Below, one piece after another: positions 1 to 11,323 of a DNA stretch of 64,000 nucleotides; the first letter of the stretch is position 1, and each line of letters opens with the position of its first letter. The position numbers and the translations under genes were made by a program. The stretch is taken from contig KK106984.1 in assembly GCA_000611775.1 (NCBI GenBank), positions 4,317,341 through 4,381,340 of the forward strand. The letters are read 5' to 3'. Under the pieces are notes generated by a model, which was given only the letters and a program-made list of their open reading frames with translations, was not told where the DNA came from and searched no databases. Source of the DNA: Umbilicaria muhlenbergii. Taxonomy: Eukaryota > Ascomycota > Lecanoromycetes > Umbilicariales > Umbilicariaceae.

Positions 1-346
1 CGCTCTATATCTGCACTCGCAGATTCGCGGTTTTCGCAAATTTCCCTCCACTGCCAACATAGTCGCCAGCACCAAATCACAACATGCCGAACCATTTACC
101 AATCGGGACAACCGCATCCTAGAGTATGCTGCCACAGACCCCGGACTTGGCCAGATCAATTGTCTCAACTATAACGCCGCCCTCTCAGGAGTAACGAGAT
201 CGTCACCGCCTCTACTCAGGAGCAATATAAACGCACTTCCCATGGCTGCGGCCGTGCCTTCAAGCAGAAGCTTCGATGTTCAGCGGCATACCAGAACGCA
301 CCAGCCTGCTGCTAAGAGGTACGTGTTCTGGGCGCTGGGATGTTAG
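1..346 (+). CDS. 3' end of an unidentified protein, cut by window edge
   Basis: A reading frame open from base 2 to a TAG at 344-346 gives 114 codons without an internal stop. Its start lies outside the window. The peptide contains FTNRDNRILEYAATDPGLGQ and ends with KRYVFWALGC. I recognise no domain. A good splice donor (gtacgt) sits at 329-334, so the true exon may end there and the protein may continue. The long open frame and balanced composition argue for real coding sequence, but no second line of evidence supports it. Confidence 0.4.
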   Translation, partial: ALYLHSQIRGFRKFPSTANIVASTKSQHAEPFTNRDNRILEYAATDPGLGQINCLNYNAALSGVTRSSPPLLRSNINALPMAAAVPSSRSFDVQRHTRTHQPAAKRYVFWALGC

Positions 347-964
347 TGCACTGGCGAGAGGGGCTTTTTGACGGGACAAGCTACATAACCACTTACATAA
401 CGAGCATAGGCTTTAGTATTGATTGAGGCTATGGGTGCGGGCAGAGGGTAGCGGAGATTCTATTGTGGATTGGTAGGGAATGTTTGATGCGGTCTTCATG
501 TTGTGGTGTGATGTGGTTGTGGAGCAACGTCTACTGTTTTTTAATGTCATGATTGTGTCTTTACACATGCTGGTTGCCGATAGAAGAATCTCAAATTATG
601 GATTGGTTGAGTAAGCATGTTACATTTGTGGTTGATCATTCAACCTTGCTTTCCTTTCTAATCCATGATTTCTCCTCTTGGTCCTTTCAACTGCAATCGT
701 CAATCTCTCATCACTCGATGTCCACGTATTAACCCTAGCAGAGCCTATTCAATCTCTATGGACGTCTTCAAGCCGGCGACCGGTGACATGGGTTCCATGG
801 CTCCTCTCTTCCATCCCGTTTCGATATTACCCTGAAAATGTTCATTGCTTCCGATACCTTACTCAATAGCATGAGCCGGATCCCGACTCCATCATGGAAT
901 CGAATTTCTTTTCGACAACTGAAACATAGGTTGAGTTCGATCAGCATTTGTCGTGGGTACTTTG
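347..964. other. no gene seen
   Basis: AT-leaning sequence with only short, unconvincing open frames on either strand. No repeat or RNA gene was recognised. Confidence 0.5.
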
Positions 965-1198
965 TCATTTGCGTGGTGTGACTATGAAGGAGGCCTGCAA
1001 CACTGTTCTCAATTGAGAAATCCATACTAACCGCCTCCTCCCAGTCAGAGAGCATTTGCGCGTGCCGCCGTAGCTCATGATGATGCAGTGGATGCACTGA
1101 GCATCACCTGAGACTACACATGACCTATTATTGCCGAGCTGGCAGCAGTGACATCCCTGGTTGGCAGGGAGCACATATGCCGTCATACAGTGCCACAT
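965..1198 (-). pseudogene. cysteine-rich repeat family relic, copy 1
   Basis: The minus-strand translation carries VLPANQGCHCCQ, then CVVS, QCIHC and GGTRKCSLT. It matches the copy near 4.1-4.3 kb residue for residue over most of about 50 positions. The pattern GC-x-x-C...CVVS...C-x-x-C...RKCSLT resembles a small zinc-binding knuckle of the kind found in fungal hypothetical proteins. DNA similarity is also visible, for example the shared cagtcagagagcatttgcgc near 1,044 and 4,099. No complete gene surrounds it: neighbouring frames are interrupted and no clear start or splice sites were found. I read it as a dispersed, decayed gene or element fragment. The function is unknown. Confidence 0.45.
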
Positions 1199-1205
1199 AC
1201 GCTCA

Positions 1206-2876
1206 GTGATGGCAGTGGAACGGGACCGCCGCTTGCAGTGAAGCCTTCGATTGGCATGCTTTCATCATAGCAAATCACGGCCTCTGTCTTGGCGATATGC
1301 TGGGAGACGGTCTTATTCGTTGACTGGAATTGAAGTCTGGCTCGCGGTGGTCAACTTTCGACGAATATCTCCCCCCGTTCCGGCCCGAAGGCGAACGACA
1401 GCCGGCTCTTGTAACAACATTATATAATATTTGAACCGGGAGGAGACACACCAGCGAACAAGGCGCGTGACATTGGTACTATCGATCGTGGGGAACACCT
1501 GCGAAGGGCCCAACTCGGCGGTGTACGGTTCGGCGTTGGAGCGTCGCTGGAACGCAACCTCATCAACTACACCTAGTTAGCTTGAGTTCCTACCATTACG
1601 CAACAGAACAACGGCGAGAAACAACCTCATAACACTTGCAAAAGGCCTAGGCCTAGACAAAGGAAGGGAACTCATCGGCATAGTACAAGCTTGAGGGCGG
1701 AACAGACATTTTTCTTATGATTGACACCTACAAAGAAGTAGAGAGATTTTTCAATTATGACTAAGGATGTGGAATAGCGCGCAATCAATCTTATGGGTTC
1801 TACGCTGGGAATGGCCTACCTTTAATGTGGTGAAACCCTTCAGCCTTTCATGATTATGATTCAATTCACTCCTTTACACAATGCTCAACTTGCTGATCAC
1901 ATCCTTGTTCATAACGTCACTGACCTTGCTGACGCCTCTACTATCCGCTTAACTGAACCTTCATACCCCTCCGGTCAAATCATTCATCGATAGGTTCACC
2001 GCGGATCGCAGACATTAACTGATTGCGCAGTGCACCCTGCGTCACCGCCCCCTATTCATGATGTTAATCATTACCTGATGCAGTCCTCAACAACTCCGCT
2101 CCGCCTACGTGGCAGGCCTTCACAAGACTCCACTGCGTACGTAGTGATGATACTCCCAAAAAGCACAAGTGGGAGGTTGGTGAGCTTGCACGTATTGTCT
2201 TGAACAAGCGGCTCAGGAGTGGAGATTGATCTCTCCCGTACCGGGCGCAGGTGTGGAGGGAGACGGTCGAACAAGGTCAGTGCGGACTGTTCAGAGGTTG
2301 ATTCTCCTTACAGATCGACCATCTCCACCGTCGTAACGTGAGGGTTGGTACCGACTTGAAGAAACGAGATCGAAGATTGATATAGCATCGACTCGACATC
2401 TTCTCTCCGTACTGTGCCTGTACAGTGCTGTAACAGCGGTGCATAGGGTCTATGTATAATCTCCGCGGCTTGTAATGTTGATTTGTCGGTCTGAGTCGAG
2501 TACTTGTCTCGCCCTTGCTTAGGGTTGGACAGCGTCCCATTCCTGCGCAACCCCGTGTCTCCATCTCTGTTGAGAGTCTTACGGCGAGACTCTTCGAACA
2601 GATCATTGTGAAATAATGAGGTCTCAAGAAGCGTCGTCTTTGCGATTGCAGCTCTTTCTGTTGAATGTACATTGTAGAACCTCTTCCTATGCCGAATGTC
2701 CAGTGCATGGTTGTGTTGCAAATCTCTTACGCAATTGTCATGGACACATTCAGGAAAAGGATCGGCATGGCTCTCGTGCAAGACTTGGCAGCTGAGCTCA
2801 CCGCTCATAACGTGAGAATTAAATAACCGAGCGTTCGCATTTGCTACACTGACGTTTGACCAGGACTCCCAAACCC
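1206..2876. other. no supported gene
   Basis: Several open frames occur, the longest being 166 codons on the minus strand at 2308-2808. None shows a recognisable domain, and frames overlap on both strands. I treat the stretch as decayed intergenic DNA. Confidence 0.45.
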
Positions 2877-2880
2877 TCTG

Positions 2881-3045
2881 GTGCTGACCTTCAGATAAGG
2901 ACCTGCAGGTCTCATCTTGAAAGCTCTTGCCACAGCAGAAAGACGAAGTTTACCCTCAGATGAGGGCCTATAGGTCTTCAGATGAGGGCCTATAGGTCTT
3001 ATCTTGAAAGCTCTTACCACAGCTGAAAGACGCTGATTGCCCTAA
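2881..3045. repeat. short nested direct repeats
   Basis: The words tcttgaaagctctt(g/a)ccacagc and gaaagacg recur 87 bp apart (from 2915 and 3002). Between them a 22-bp unit beginning cagatgagggcctataggtc is repeated head to tail from about 2955 to 2998. A degenerate third version starts near 2891. This is a small local tandem duplication with divergence. No function is apparent. Confidence 0.7.
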
Positions 3046-4052
3046 AACCGGTTTCACCATTCTCGAGCCCCTGAAGCTAAAGCTTGCTGAGCAGGCAGAG
3101 CATCATTCCAGCCTCGCTTAGAAAATCAAGATTAGATCTGAAAGTAGCAGTCGGATGAGTGACAATAGTACAACATCACCAGTTTGCTGCATGGTGTCAG
3201 CTTCGTTGAAAGATTTCAGTGCTCGGTCTCTGAAAGCTTCACATTCAGACTCGGTTAATCGGACGACACTGACGGTTGAAAGACTTTTCAGGAGCTCCTT
3301 TAGGATATTCAAGCTGCATCCGGCCGCAGAATCAACCCGAACTCCCCTGTCGTCCTATGCAGGCAGCTGCAGATGCAAGTCCTGCTCCAGATCTGCTCAT
3401 CTGGTTTCATCGCCGTAATCTGTTCGATTGTCTATATCATCTCTGGCGTTGAAATACTGAGCTCGATCGTCGAACGCTGTTACCTCCGCCTCAATATCGG
3501 TGCTAGGGTAGAGGGAAGACACGTCCTGGTTGATGAAGACGGGTACGTAAGTCCACCGCAAAGGGATTGCTTTATATTGTTGCATTTGTTCAAAGCGATC
3601 CGCGAATTTAGGATGATTTGATAGTGATCGGAAGGATCAAGAGTCAGGTGTATATAATGGTGTTAAGAGAGTGAAATGTTCTCTTTCTTTCTGGTCATGG
3701 AGCTCTCCGAGATCCATGATATTCATTGAAGAGTTGGAAAGGTCAGAAACGTAGTCCTGGCGAAATCTCATTTGACTGGGAAGAGCGCAAGGCGATGAAG
3801 GCGTGTGATGCTGTCATCATCACTGGCGAAGACATTGTGGTGAGTAGTGCCTCTAATGTTGAGCGATGGAGAGAGGCAACTCTCTTCTCGAGATTGCTGA
3901 AGAATTTCAGCGGATGGCGGTGCCGGTGTAGCTGAAACAGTTGTTCTAGCTGTTCCGCTTTTTGTTGGAGACTTTGCGCCCTCAGCTGCTTTGGACAAGG
4001 GACCTAGGAACGGGATGTTAGTAACTGTAAAACAGAAAATGAAGGAGAAGAC
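3046..4052. other. fragmentary frames, no supported gene
   Basis: The minus-strand segments 3118-3312, 3397-3585 and 3768-3998 have protein-like composition (for example SLSTVSVVRLTESECEAFRD). They could be exons of the same decayed gene as the cysteine-rich segment just upstream on that strand. They lie in different frames with no convincing splice joins. No domain was recognised. Confidence 0.3.
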
Positions 4053-4516
4053 CTACTGTGCCGTTAGCAAGTGAGAGCGCCCTGCTAACTGCCATGTATC
4101 AGTCAGAGAGCATTTGCGCGCGCCATCAAAGTCCTGTGCTATATAGAAAGCGCACTGGGTGCCCTCAGAAACAACACAGATCTGACTGTCAGCTTGGCAG
4201 TGATGACATCCCTGATCAGTTGGGAGCACATGCGCCTCCGTAGAGTGCCACATGCGCTGAGTGAGGCATGAGTGCAGCGTCCTCCGCCCACAGTAGGAGA
4301 GGGCTGCAGTATCTGGCCTCACTGCTGTTGCTGAGCCTCAGCTGACACCGTCCCGCCACCCTGAGTAGCGGAGAGAACAGCGGCTGAGGGGTTGTCAACA
4401 ACTATGATGTCATCCAGAGGAGGAGAGAAGGAGCTAAAGGAGGGTGAAGGTGAAGGAGAGGGGGTGCAGGAGCAAAAATGCGCGGCGGTGAACACAACAG
4501 CACGGTGAGTGGCCAT
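4053..4516 (-). pseudogene. cysteine-rich repeat family relic, copy 2
   Basis: Minus-strand translation gives VLPTDQGCHHCQ, CVVSEGTQC and DGARKCSLTD, closely matching copy 1. One cysteine of the presumed C-x-x-C pair is Tyr here (CAFY instead of CIHC), which a G-to-A change would explain. Upstream on the same strand, 4319-4516 encodes a Ser/Pro-rich stretch ending in poly-Gln (EAQQQQ) in another frame, so an intron or frameshift separates the parts. The two copies differ enough to have diverged for some time. The likely identity is a decayed member of a dispersed gene or transposon-associated family of unknown role. Confidence 0.45.
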
Positions 4517-5400
4517 CTGATGAGACTATATACCATGTTAGCAGACGTCAAGCAAGGCCAGGGGAATCACTGAACAACATTAAAGATCAAGATCTTCAAG
4601 AAACAAAGGCAAAACAATGACATTAACTCAAAAAATGATGAAAAATGACCTCAAAACAGCCTTAAAATGAAGAGCGACACCCCTGTGATCACACAGCAGT
4701 TTATGAGGTCAAACAGAAGCAGAAAACTCTTCTAATCATACAAGAGATCATATTAAAGAAGGAGACTTACTTTTGATCTGATGGTCATGATGTTGATGAC
4801 GTTGTTGATGTCAGGTCGTGAGCATTTAGGTCATCAATATAATTGAAATTTCCCTGCGCTAAGGAATAGTGAATGAAGTCATCATTCAATGATGACAGTC
4901 ACCACACACTGATGATGATGAGAAACAGACATGAGGGTCAAATGACAAGGCAATTATCACTGTTAAGCCGCTTGACGGGATAATTCATGATCAACAAGCC
5001 TGAATAAGGGGCGTCAAGCATACAGGTAAGGATATTACAGACAGCAGCAGAAAATTGATACCAGGATAGGGTGAGGTGACTATCACCTCATTGCGTAAGC
5101 TCAGTTTTCGCTGAGAAATTGTACTGTAGAGATGATGAGGCCCAGCGGTGTTTACTAAAAAGGGAGTTTTCCTTGCCAACCAATCATTAAGACGGCCTGC
5201 AGGCTGCAGCGCTTTGTCAGACTTTGCTGGATCAAGATATTCTCTTCAGAGCAGGTTGCTGCCGATACAAATACATCTATTAACACAGTTTAGGTGTAGG
5301 CACCATTACTTCAATCGCAATGTACCAAACTCTTTCTATCCATGGTTGTTCTATCCGTTTCTCTATGGGAAAGTGCCTATAGTCAAGCAATGAAGATCCC
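4517..5400. other. no gene; TGA/TCA-rich sequence
   Basis: No frame of note. The stretch is strikingly rich in atga, tgatg and tca words (for example around 4,780-4,930), giving stops in nearly all frames. This looks like old degraded DNA rather than a regulatory region. Confidence 0.4.
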
Positions 5401-5632
5401 TTGACCCACACAGACAGTTGACAGCGTCATGAAGTAATTGTGCTTCATGGGCTAGCCAGGTTCGCAGACCGCTTCTTGATCGAATGTAATACGGTGCAGA
5501 ATTTATTGTACTCATGTCGTTTGTTGTTGCCTATAGCTTTCATGCGGCACTATCGAGACTTCGTGACAATCATGGTGAGGTAGAGATATTGCGCCTCATT
5601 ATGTTCCAGTGGCCAGCAGCGCGGAGACGAGT

Positions 5633-6317
5633 CTAAAGTGCGTTACCAAGAATGGCCGCGAACCCATTGTACAGAGGATGGCCAGACGCACTAAGAACGG
5701 TCGGCGGAAGTTGCTTTTCACCTCCGAACATTAAGAGAGCGGCGGTCTTTTCATGTGCCTCGAGTTCGATAACCGGGCACCATGTGTTCCATTCGCGCTC
5801 AAATGCGGCTTCATCGAAGAACAGGGTAAAAGTTGAAACCGTGTGCACTTCAGCGTGTTTTTGATTATCAACTTCTCTGTGTGTGACTTTCCAGCATGCA
5901 AATGTTGACCTTCACACATGTGAGCTTGATGTCGCTGACCAGACGATATCGACGATGGAGAAGCCAGCCTAGTTGCTGATTTTTAAGTTGATGCAATATC
6001 CAGGCAGTTGATTTGTGGCTTAACAGTTGTTTTCCATGGGTTGGAATTTGTGAAACATGCAACAAGCTTGACGATTGAGCAGTGTATGGCTTGTGTGAAG
6101 AAGAATCTCAGGGGGTTGAATCGCTGTTTTTGTTGTTTTTAGCTACAGCTTGAAGTGTAAGCTGTGTCAACCAGATCAGTTGATGTGATCTGAGATGCCC
6201 CTTACTAGCGGGGGGTGATGTATATAGTACGTCTGTAGAGCTTAGTGTAACATCTGCAATAGTGTTGCTGAGCTTCATGATACTACGGGGTAGAAGCTTG
6301 AACATCAATAACTGCAC
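5633..6317 (-). pseudogene. superfamily-1 (Upf1/NAM7-like) helicase relic
   Basis: Minus-strand 5633-5848 encodes FFDEAAFEREW followed by GGEKQLPPTVLSASG and YNGFAAILGNAL. This is the Walker B/motif II to motif III region of fungal Upf1/NAM7-type helicases, normally DEA...E then GD-x-KQLPPT...N-x-FA-x-QL-x-SL. The usual GD is GG here. Upstream on the same strand, about 6108-6317, TIADVTLSSTDVLYTSPPAS resembles the segment that precedes motif II in this family. Stops and frame changes separate the blocks, and no Walker A or motifs IV-VI were found. It is a degraded fragment. Identification of the family is fairly secure; the parent gene's role cannot be told. Confidence 0.55.
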
Positions 6318-8162
6318 AGTCTGTGTTGAGTATCAGAAACTGTTTAATTGCAGGCTCAGGCTGGGACTTGTGACCGATTAGAGGGCTGAGAGTAGGTATG
6401 CTGATGGATAGTAGACTGCAGACCGAGCTGTTAATATATGCCTTGTTGGTGCAAGGCTGGAGAGTACTGTCTTCGACAATCCAAGTTGGCTTTTCTCTGA
6501 ATTTGGGATTTAAAAGTTACCCTTCCCTAGAGGTGAGCCTGGTGGCGTACATACCCCAGGAAGTCAAGCCGACCCCACAATGCAAAGTCAAGTGCTCAAC
6601 TAATAAGATGTAAGCCTCTCCCTAGATAGAGCTGCAATTTGATCTTCCGTCTCAGCACGCTTCGTGGCTCAGATTGAGATCTACAATCTTCCCAGAAGTG
6701 CAAACCAGTGCTCATGAATAAGTCAAGTATTTTGGGGTCTGGTCACTGGAGAACAGTAAATGTAAGAACCCTCTTCTGCTTGACTTGCTTTGGCCGTATC
6801 GGCTTCTAGCGCGAGGCGCATGTTGTTGACGCCGCCGTGGGCACGGCTGGTGCCGGTGCTGCCCGTGTTGGTGATGGCGTTCACTGGGCAGTCGGTGAAG
6901 GGAGCAATACTCGCTCAAATTGAACTAATACTCTCTTAGTAGAATACCCCTGATCTGCATTTAGAGACAAGAGCGCTAAGGGCACACTGATGCTGCTGCA
7001 TTGCAACACCACGTCAATTTTTCCCTTGAAGCCCTGATTCCGGAAGATTGGTCTTGACAGGTATGGCAATAGTGCCTCAATATAAGTCTTAGGCAAGAAG
7101 TCTTTGCGATAGTAGGATCAGCACTGCTCAAGATGTATCAAGGGGGAATGAGTTTTCCTTAGCAGCCCTGATCTCTTACGTCTCAAATCTACCCATCTCG
7201 TCGTCGTCCGCGCGGTGGAAATCTGCTGAGAGGGGTAGAGCTGATGTCATCAACGTCGCTGAGGGATTTGCGGCTGAGAGACTGTCATATGTTGCAGATT
7301 GAAGTAGCATGAGGCTCTGCGGCTGTAACAGGTTTTTTCGATGCTTTCAAGCTTCGATGGCGATTGTAAAAGCAACCTGGTGTGGAAATGTATAAGGTAT
7401 AGCTCTGGCTAAGAAAGATATAGCAATCGTTGAGATTTGCTTCTCTCTCCCATCATGGTTAAGCAATGACGTTGGTCAACCATGCGGCGCTGACAGATGT
7501 TGAGAAACAGACATTGGTGATGGTCTCGTATGCCGCTCTGTCGTCACCTGATATGAGACTGCGTATGCATCAACTGGTACCCAATGTGTATGCATGGCTT
7601 TGCATGCGACGTTGTTCGCGGTTATTGTAAAGAATCGACTTTTATTCCATTGCGAACCAAGGGAAATATGTCTCGGAGTTCGGCTTTGCGAGACCAGACT
7701 CTCGTCTGACCTTGGACTTCTTGGAAGGGTTTCCAGAATCCTGTAATATCCTTCAGGTGTACTGGTAATACATAGAACGTATAAAGAAGTTTGCAACAAA
7801 GAACAAAAGTAGAATTGGGCAGAAGAGCTCAGGAGCCAGCTGCCTTCTTTGCTTCAGTCTCTGTCTCTCACGTCAACTTTGAAGATGAGACACCTCCTGC
7901 TCGTGTCAGTGCTCGCGGTGCTGCTCATCCATGTTAAACATGGCGGTTGGCGTTGGTGCTGCAATTGATCTGAGCGTTAAATGCAAATGTTTCGTCTACA
8001 CTGGAGAGAGACGTAACAAAAGCAGGTTCTGCGATTGATCTCAATTCGTAAAGCTCTTCTTCACAACAAATGCTCAAAGGGTGTGGGTAACAAGCTCTCG
8101 ACCATCTGGACCGGAGGTGAGACATGCTGTAAGTACCGTGGTGGTTACCAAGATCAGTATGT
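6318..8162. other. no supported gene
   Basis: About 1.8 kb with only short frames. The minus frames at 7934-8160 directly follow the kinase relic on that strand and may be its further degraded continuation. No repeat or RNA was recognised. Confidence 0.45.
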
Positions 8163-8432
8163 TCACCTGAAGCGTGTTATTGAACTCATATGTTCCAACT
8201 CTTCGTAGAGCTCTATCTCCCTGTGAAAACCACCGTGGTTGCTTGCTGATGTCTTCCTGAATTGTTTCAGAGCAATAGCATGTTTGGTATCCCTTTGTGT
8301 CGTATAAAAGACTTTGCCGAATGATCCACTGCTGAGCACGCACGTTAAAACGTAAGAACCCTTCGATGCAGGTTCCCGCACAACTTGAGGAGTCGTCGTT
8401 TGGGACGGGAATTCAACTTGCAATTGAGTCAA
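8163..8432 (-). pseudogene. protein kinase N-lobe relic
   Basis: The minus-strand frame reads LSSGSFGKVFYTT, then AIALKQFRKT and FHREIELYEELE. This matches the start of a eukaryotic protein kinase: the glycine-rich loop (GSFGKV), the beta-3 lysine in ALK, and the alpha-C glutamate in REIELYEEL, in the right order and spacing. The frame stops soon after the alpha-C helix. No HRD or DFG motif was found downstream, so the catalytic core is missing or unreadable. Upstream, interrupted frames extend the similarity only as low-complexity linker. I read it as a decayed Ser/Thr kinase gene lying among other relics. Confidence 0.55.
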
Positions 8433-9220
8433 TCCAGGGGGCTCTCTTTCTACTTATCGCCGATAGTCATGCTCAGACCGTCCCTCCGATGTCGGCTGCT
8501 GCGTTGTTTGACGAACTGAGTTCGTTCTACATACAAGACGTTGTCGTCATCCCTCAGGGGCATCCTCCTGATGAGGCCCCAGCTAGCAGATGTACCGCGA
8601 AGAGCTCTACATTTTCTGCCCAAACCTGGTGATCTTTGTATGAGGCGAGACCGGCAGAGACATGCCGTTAACGCTTGCGTAGTCGGTGAATGATGCGAAT
8701 CTGAGTAGCGCTCATAGACAAGAATATATCATGATGTTTGTAATAACAGTAGAGTGGCAGCTATGTACAGGACTGCTTCCCGTAGTTTAGAAATGAGCGG
8801 GATGACGTTGTGGTCCGGCATCGGCCGTTTATACAGGGGACAGCTGCGCATCTCTAAGAGGCGGTATTCCAGCATTAGTCTTAATGGAGTCAGTATTCCA
8901 AAGATGCTCATGCGCCAGTCTCCAGCGGCTGGTAGACCTTTAAGTTTGGTAGATAGAGTAGGCTTCTCTGTGCCTGCTGGTAGAGTGGTCGGTAAGCAAC
9001 GGTGCGGCAGCGATCGCTCGATTCTTAAAGTCTTCCATATTCCAACAAGTCTTATCAAGCGGCATCGAGACGGTAGAACGTCTATTCCCCGCATGTCTGT
9101 GACGAAGTCGACGATTCTCCAGAAGACCAGGTTTGTTGCCTGTTGCGAAGTATCGAGCTGGAATACGATTCTCGGACAGTAACCCCTACGTTGTGCGTAA
9201 TGCCACCAGTCTTCGGATGA
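8433..9220. other. no supported gene
   Basis: Overlapping frames on both strands at 8729-9182 (121 and 142 codons) show no recognisable domain. They may simply reflect locally higher GC. Confidence 0.4.
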
Positions 9221-9236
9221 TTATTGCAGCTTTTGC

Positions 9237-9690
9237 TTAGCGCTTTGAGCCAAAGCCAAGCGTGTGTACGTGGCTTGTCCAGACGCCTTTAATTTCAGAT
9301 CGACAACTTGTAAGCAGACTTGATCTGAGAAGCTGTAGAGACATCTTCTGGCTGGCTGAAGCACGTTCGAAGTTGACTGTGAATACTTTATTATTTGGCT
9401 GGCGGAATGTACTCGCAAAAGAGGAGTTGTAAAGTCGAAAGATATTGTCTGAGTATAAGAAGCAGTTATCTTGCCTAGAAAGCACCTCCGACGCCGCCTG
9501 CTGCGACGACTCCTCCACGAAGTCGGGATCGAGGGGACCTGCCATCGTAAATTAACCATCGTAAGCTCAACGGGAATAGAATACTTACAATTGCGGGCCT
9601 TCGAACACCAATGGCAATTCGCGCAACCGCGCAGGAGAACATCGTCGACCAAGAAACGACACTCGAGAAAGGGTTAGGGTTAGACATGGT
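9237..9690 (-). pseudogene. possible two-exon gene with CANCHW motif, start lost
   Basis: On the minus strand a short block contains GCANCHWCSKARNC. It is followed by an intron-like segment (donor gtaagt at 9588-9593, acceptor cag near 9541). In phase after it comes a block with PLDPDFVEESSQQAASEVLS running to 9237. Joining them keeps the frame open for over 100 codons. The CANC-x-W motif resembles short cysteine motifs in fungal hypothetical proteins. No ATG lies in the first frame before a stop, although an ATG in another frame sits at 9687. Two telomere-type hexamers occur exactly there. It may be a decayed gene or a misread model. Confidence 0.3.
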
Positions 9691-10954
9691 GAGATGGAAT
9701 AGAATTGGCGGCGAGAAGAAGTGACTGAGGATGCCAAAGTCCGAGAACAGAATAGTAAAGTTGCTAGCGTTATCTAGAAATGTGTTTGTAAAGGCGCTGT
9801 AGTGTTCGCTTTTCCGGTGTCTTCGTCATCGCTCGCATCTTCATCGTCGCTCGTAAAGACCACCGTACTCTCAAACTCGAAAACATCAAAGATCTCTATT
9901 TAGTATTGTTACTTGTTGAGGAGATGTGGTAGTGACATTTCCTCAGCATATAGGGACATCGCATAGGTCATGGTTGCGTTGTGATGTGTAGACGGTTACG
10001 GGTAGATGTTATATAAGTGGAGAGGCGTTAGAGGTGCTGGCGCTGCATGTGCTGATGCTGGTAGTGCTGATAAATGCAAGACTATATGGTACTGCTCGCT
10101 TTCTCGGTTAACCACTCCATTTCGAGACTGTCGCTGAAGCAAGGCAAACACGGACATAACGGTCAGATGCCTTCGCGCTCGGAAAGCCAAACTCGCCATG
10201 GTAGTATAAGCCATCAATGGGTGAAGCTTCGCAGTGTTTTCTAGATGATTCGCGCTCTGCGTTCTATGTGGCCGGACTCGCTATTCTCTCGACGACCGCA
10301 GATCTTCAGTGATAGCGAATCTGTATCCAGTAACATTCTACATCGTTTCTAGAAGACTTGTAATACCGTAGTCTTTCAGCATAAAGCGTAACATTCAGAC
10401 CCGCATCCAACGTATTGCCAGTTACTCTTGCCACAAGAATCTAAGCAGAGAAAAATGAAAGCGAAGAGAAAGATGAAGACCAACGATTCCTCATGCCACA
10501 GGTACATGCGAGATGGTAAGCAGGACTCAAATAACGCAGGGCAGGTCAAGTGTTCCGTGGACAGGCCGGGTAAACCCAAGTAGCAGCAATCAAGTACAGA
10601 TTCACGCAGCCGGCTCACTCTCTAGGTCCTCCTTCTGGCCCCTCTTGTACTGATTCACTCGAGAAGGACGGGTTCAGCCCCGGCTGCAGGCTTGCTTCAC
10701 GCAAGCTGGCGTTCGATTCACAGTGAGATATACGAGATTAGGAGGCCAGGAACATTCTTTCATACGTTGTCATATAAGTGAAATGCAGATTGACGCAATT
10801 TCGGCTGTGGCCGAACATGGACACCGGAAGCTGTCAAGAACACGGGAAGTCGTTTGGCCTCGACCCATGGCCACTCGTTGTAAGCACGCTAAGCCGAAAG
10901 TGTAAAGTCCACGTGACGTTCATCTGGTCATCGAACGCAGGGGTGAAACTACGA
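9691..10954. other. no gene seen
   Basis: Only short frames up to the edge of the transposon. No recognisable protein or RNA. Confidence 0.5.
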
Positions 10955-10963
10955 TTCTTGAAC

Positions 10964-11075
10964 GGGTCCTCGTAAAATGACACCCCCCCTTCTTAGAATG
11001 ACACCCCCCCTTAATACATTGACACCCCCTTTTTTAATACATTGACACCCCCCCTAATCGGGTAACTTTAACGTG
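10964..11075 (+). repeat. left terminal inverted repeat with four iterated motifs
   Basis: It contains four copies of TGACACCCCC spaced by A/T-rich linkers (ttcttaga, ttaatacat, ttttttaatacat), then cctaatcggg. The right end has the same layout in reverse with three copies. Iterated subterminal motifs are typical transposase binding sites; that function is inferred. Confidence 0.85.
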
Positions 11076-11323
11076 ACTAGCTAGCTATATTGGGTATAAT
11101 TAGACACGTACGACACGTAGAAAGGATTTTCCAACGCGCGACTGCCCTTATACACCCCTGAAGCTCAACTTACACCTCGATACCCTACGCCTGCGCCCCT
11201 CAATTATGAACTACGTCTCACCCTCCTCCTCCTCCTCCGCCTCATCTGAGGATGAGGCGCCTGCCTCAAATCAATGTCCTGACCCCTGAAGACTTCGATA
11301 CCGCCTGAGATGACTTCAAAATT

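Noticed and set aside
2308-2808. 166-codon minus-strand open frame
   Set aside because: No recognisable domain, overlaps another long frame on the same strand, and lies in a decayed region; open length alone is not enough.
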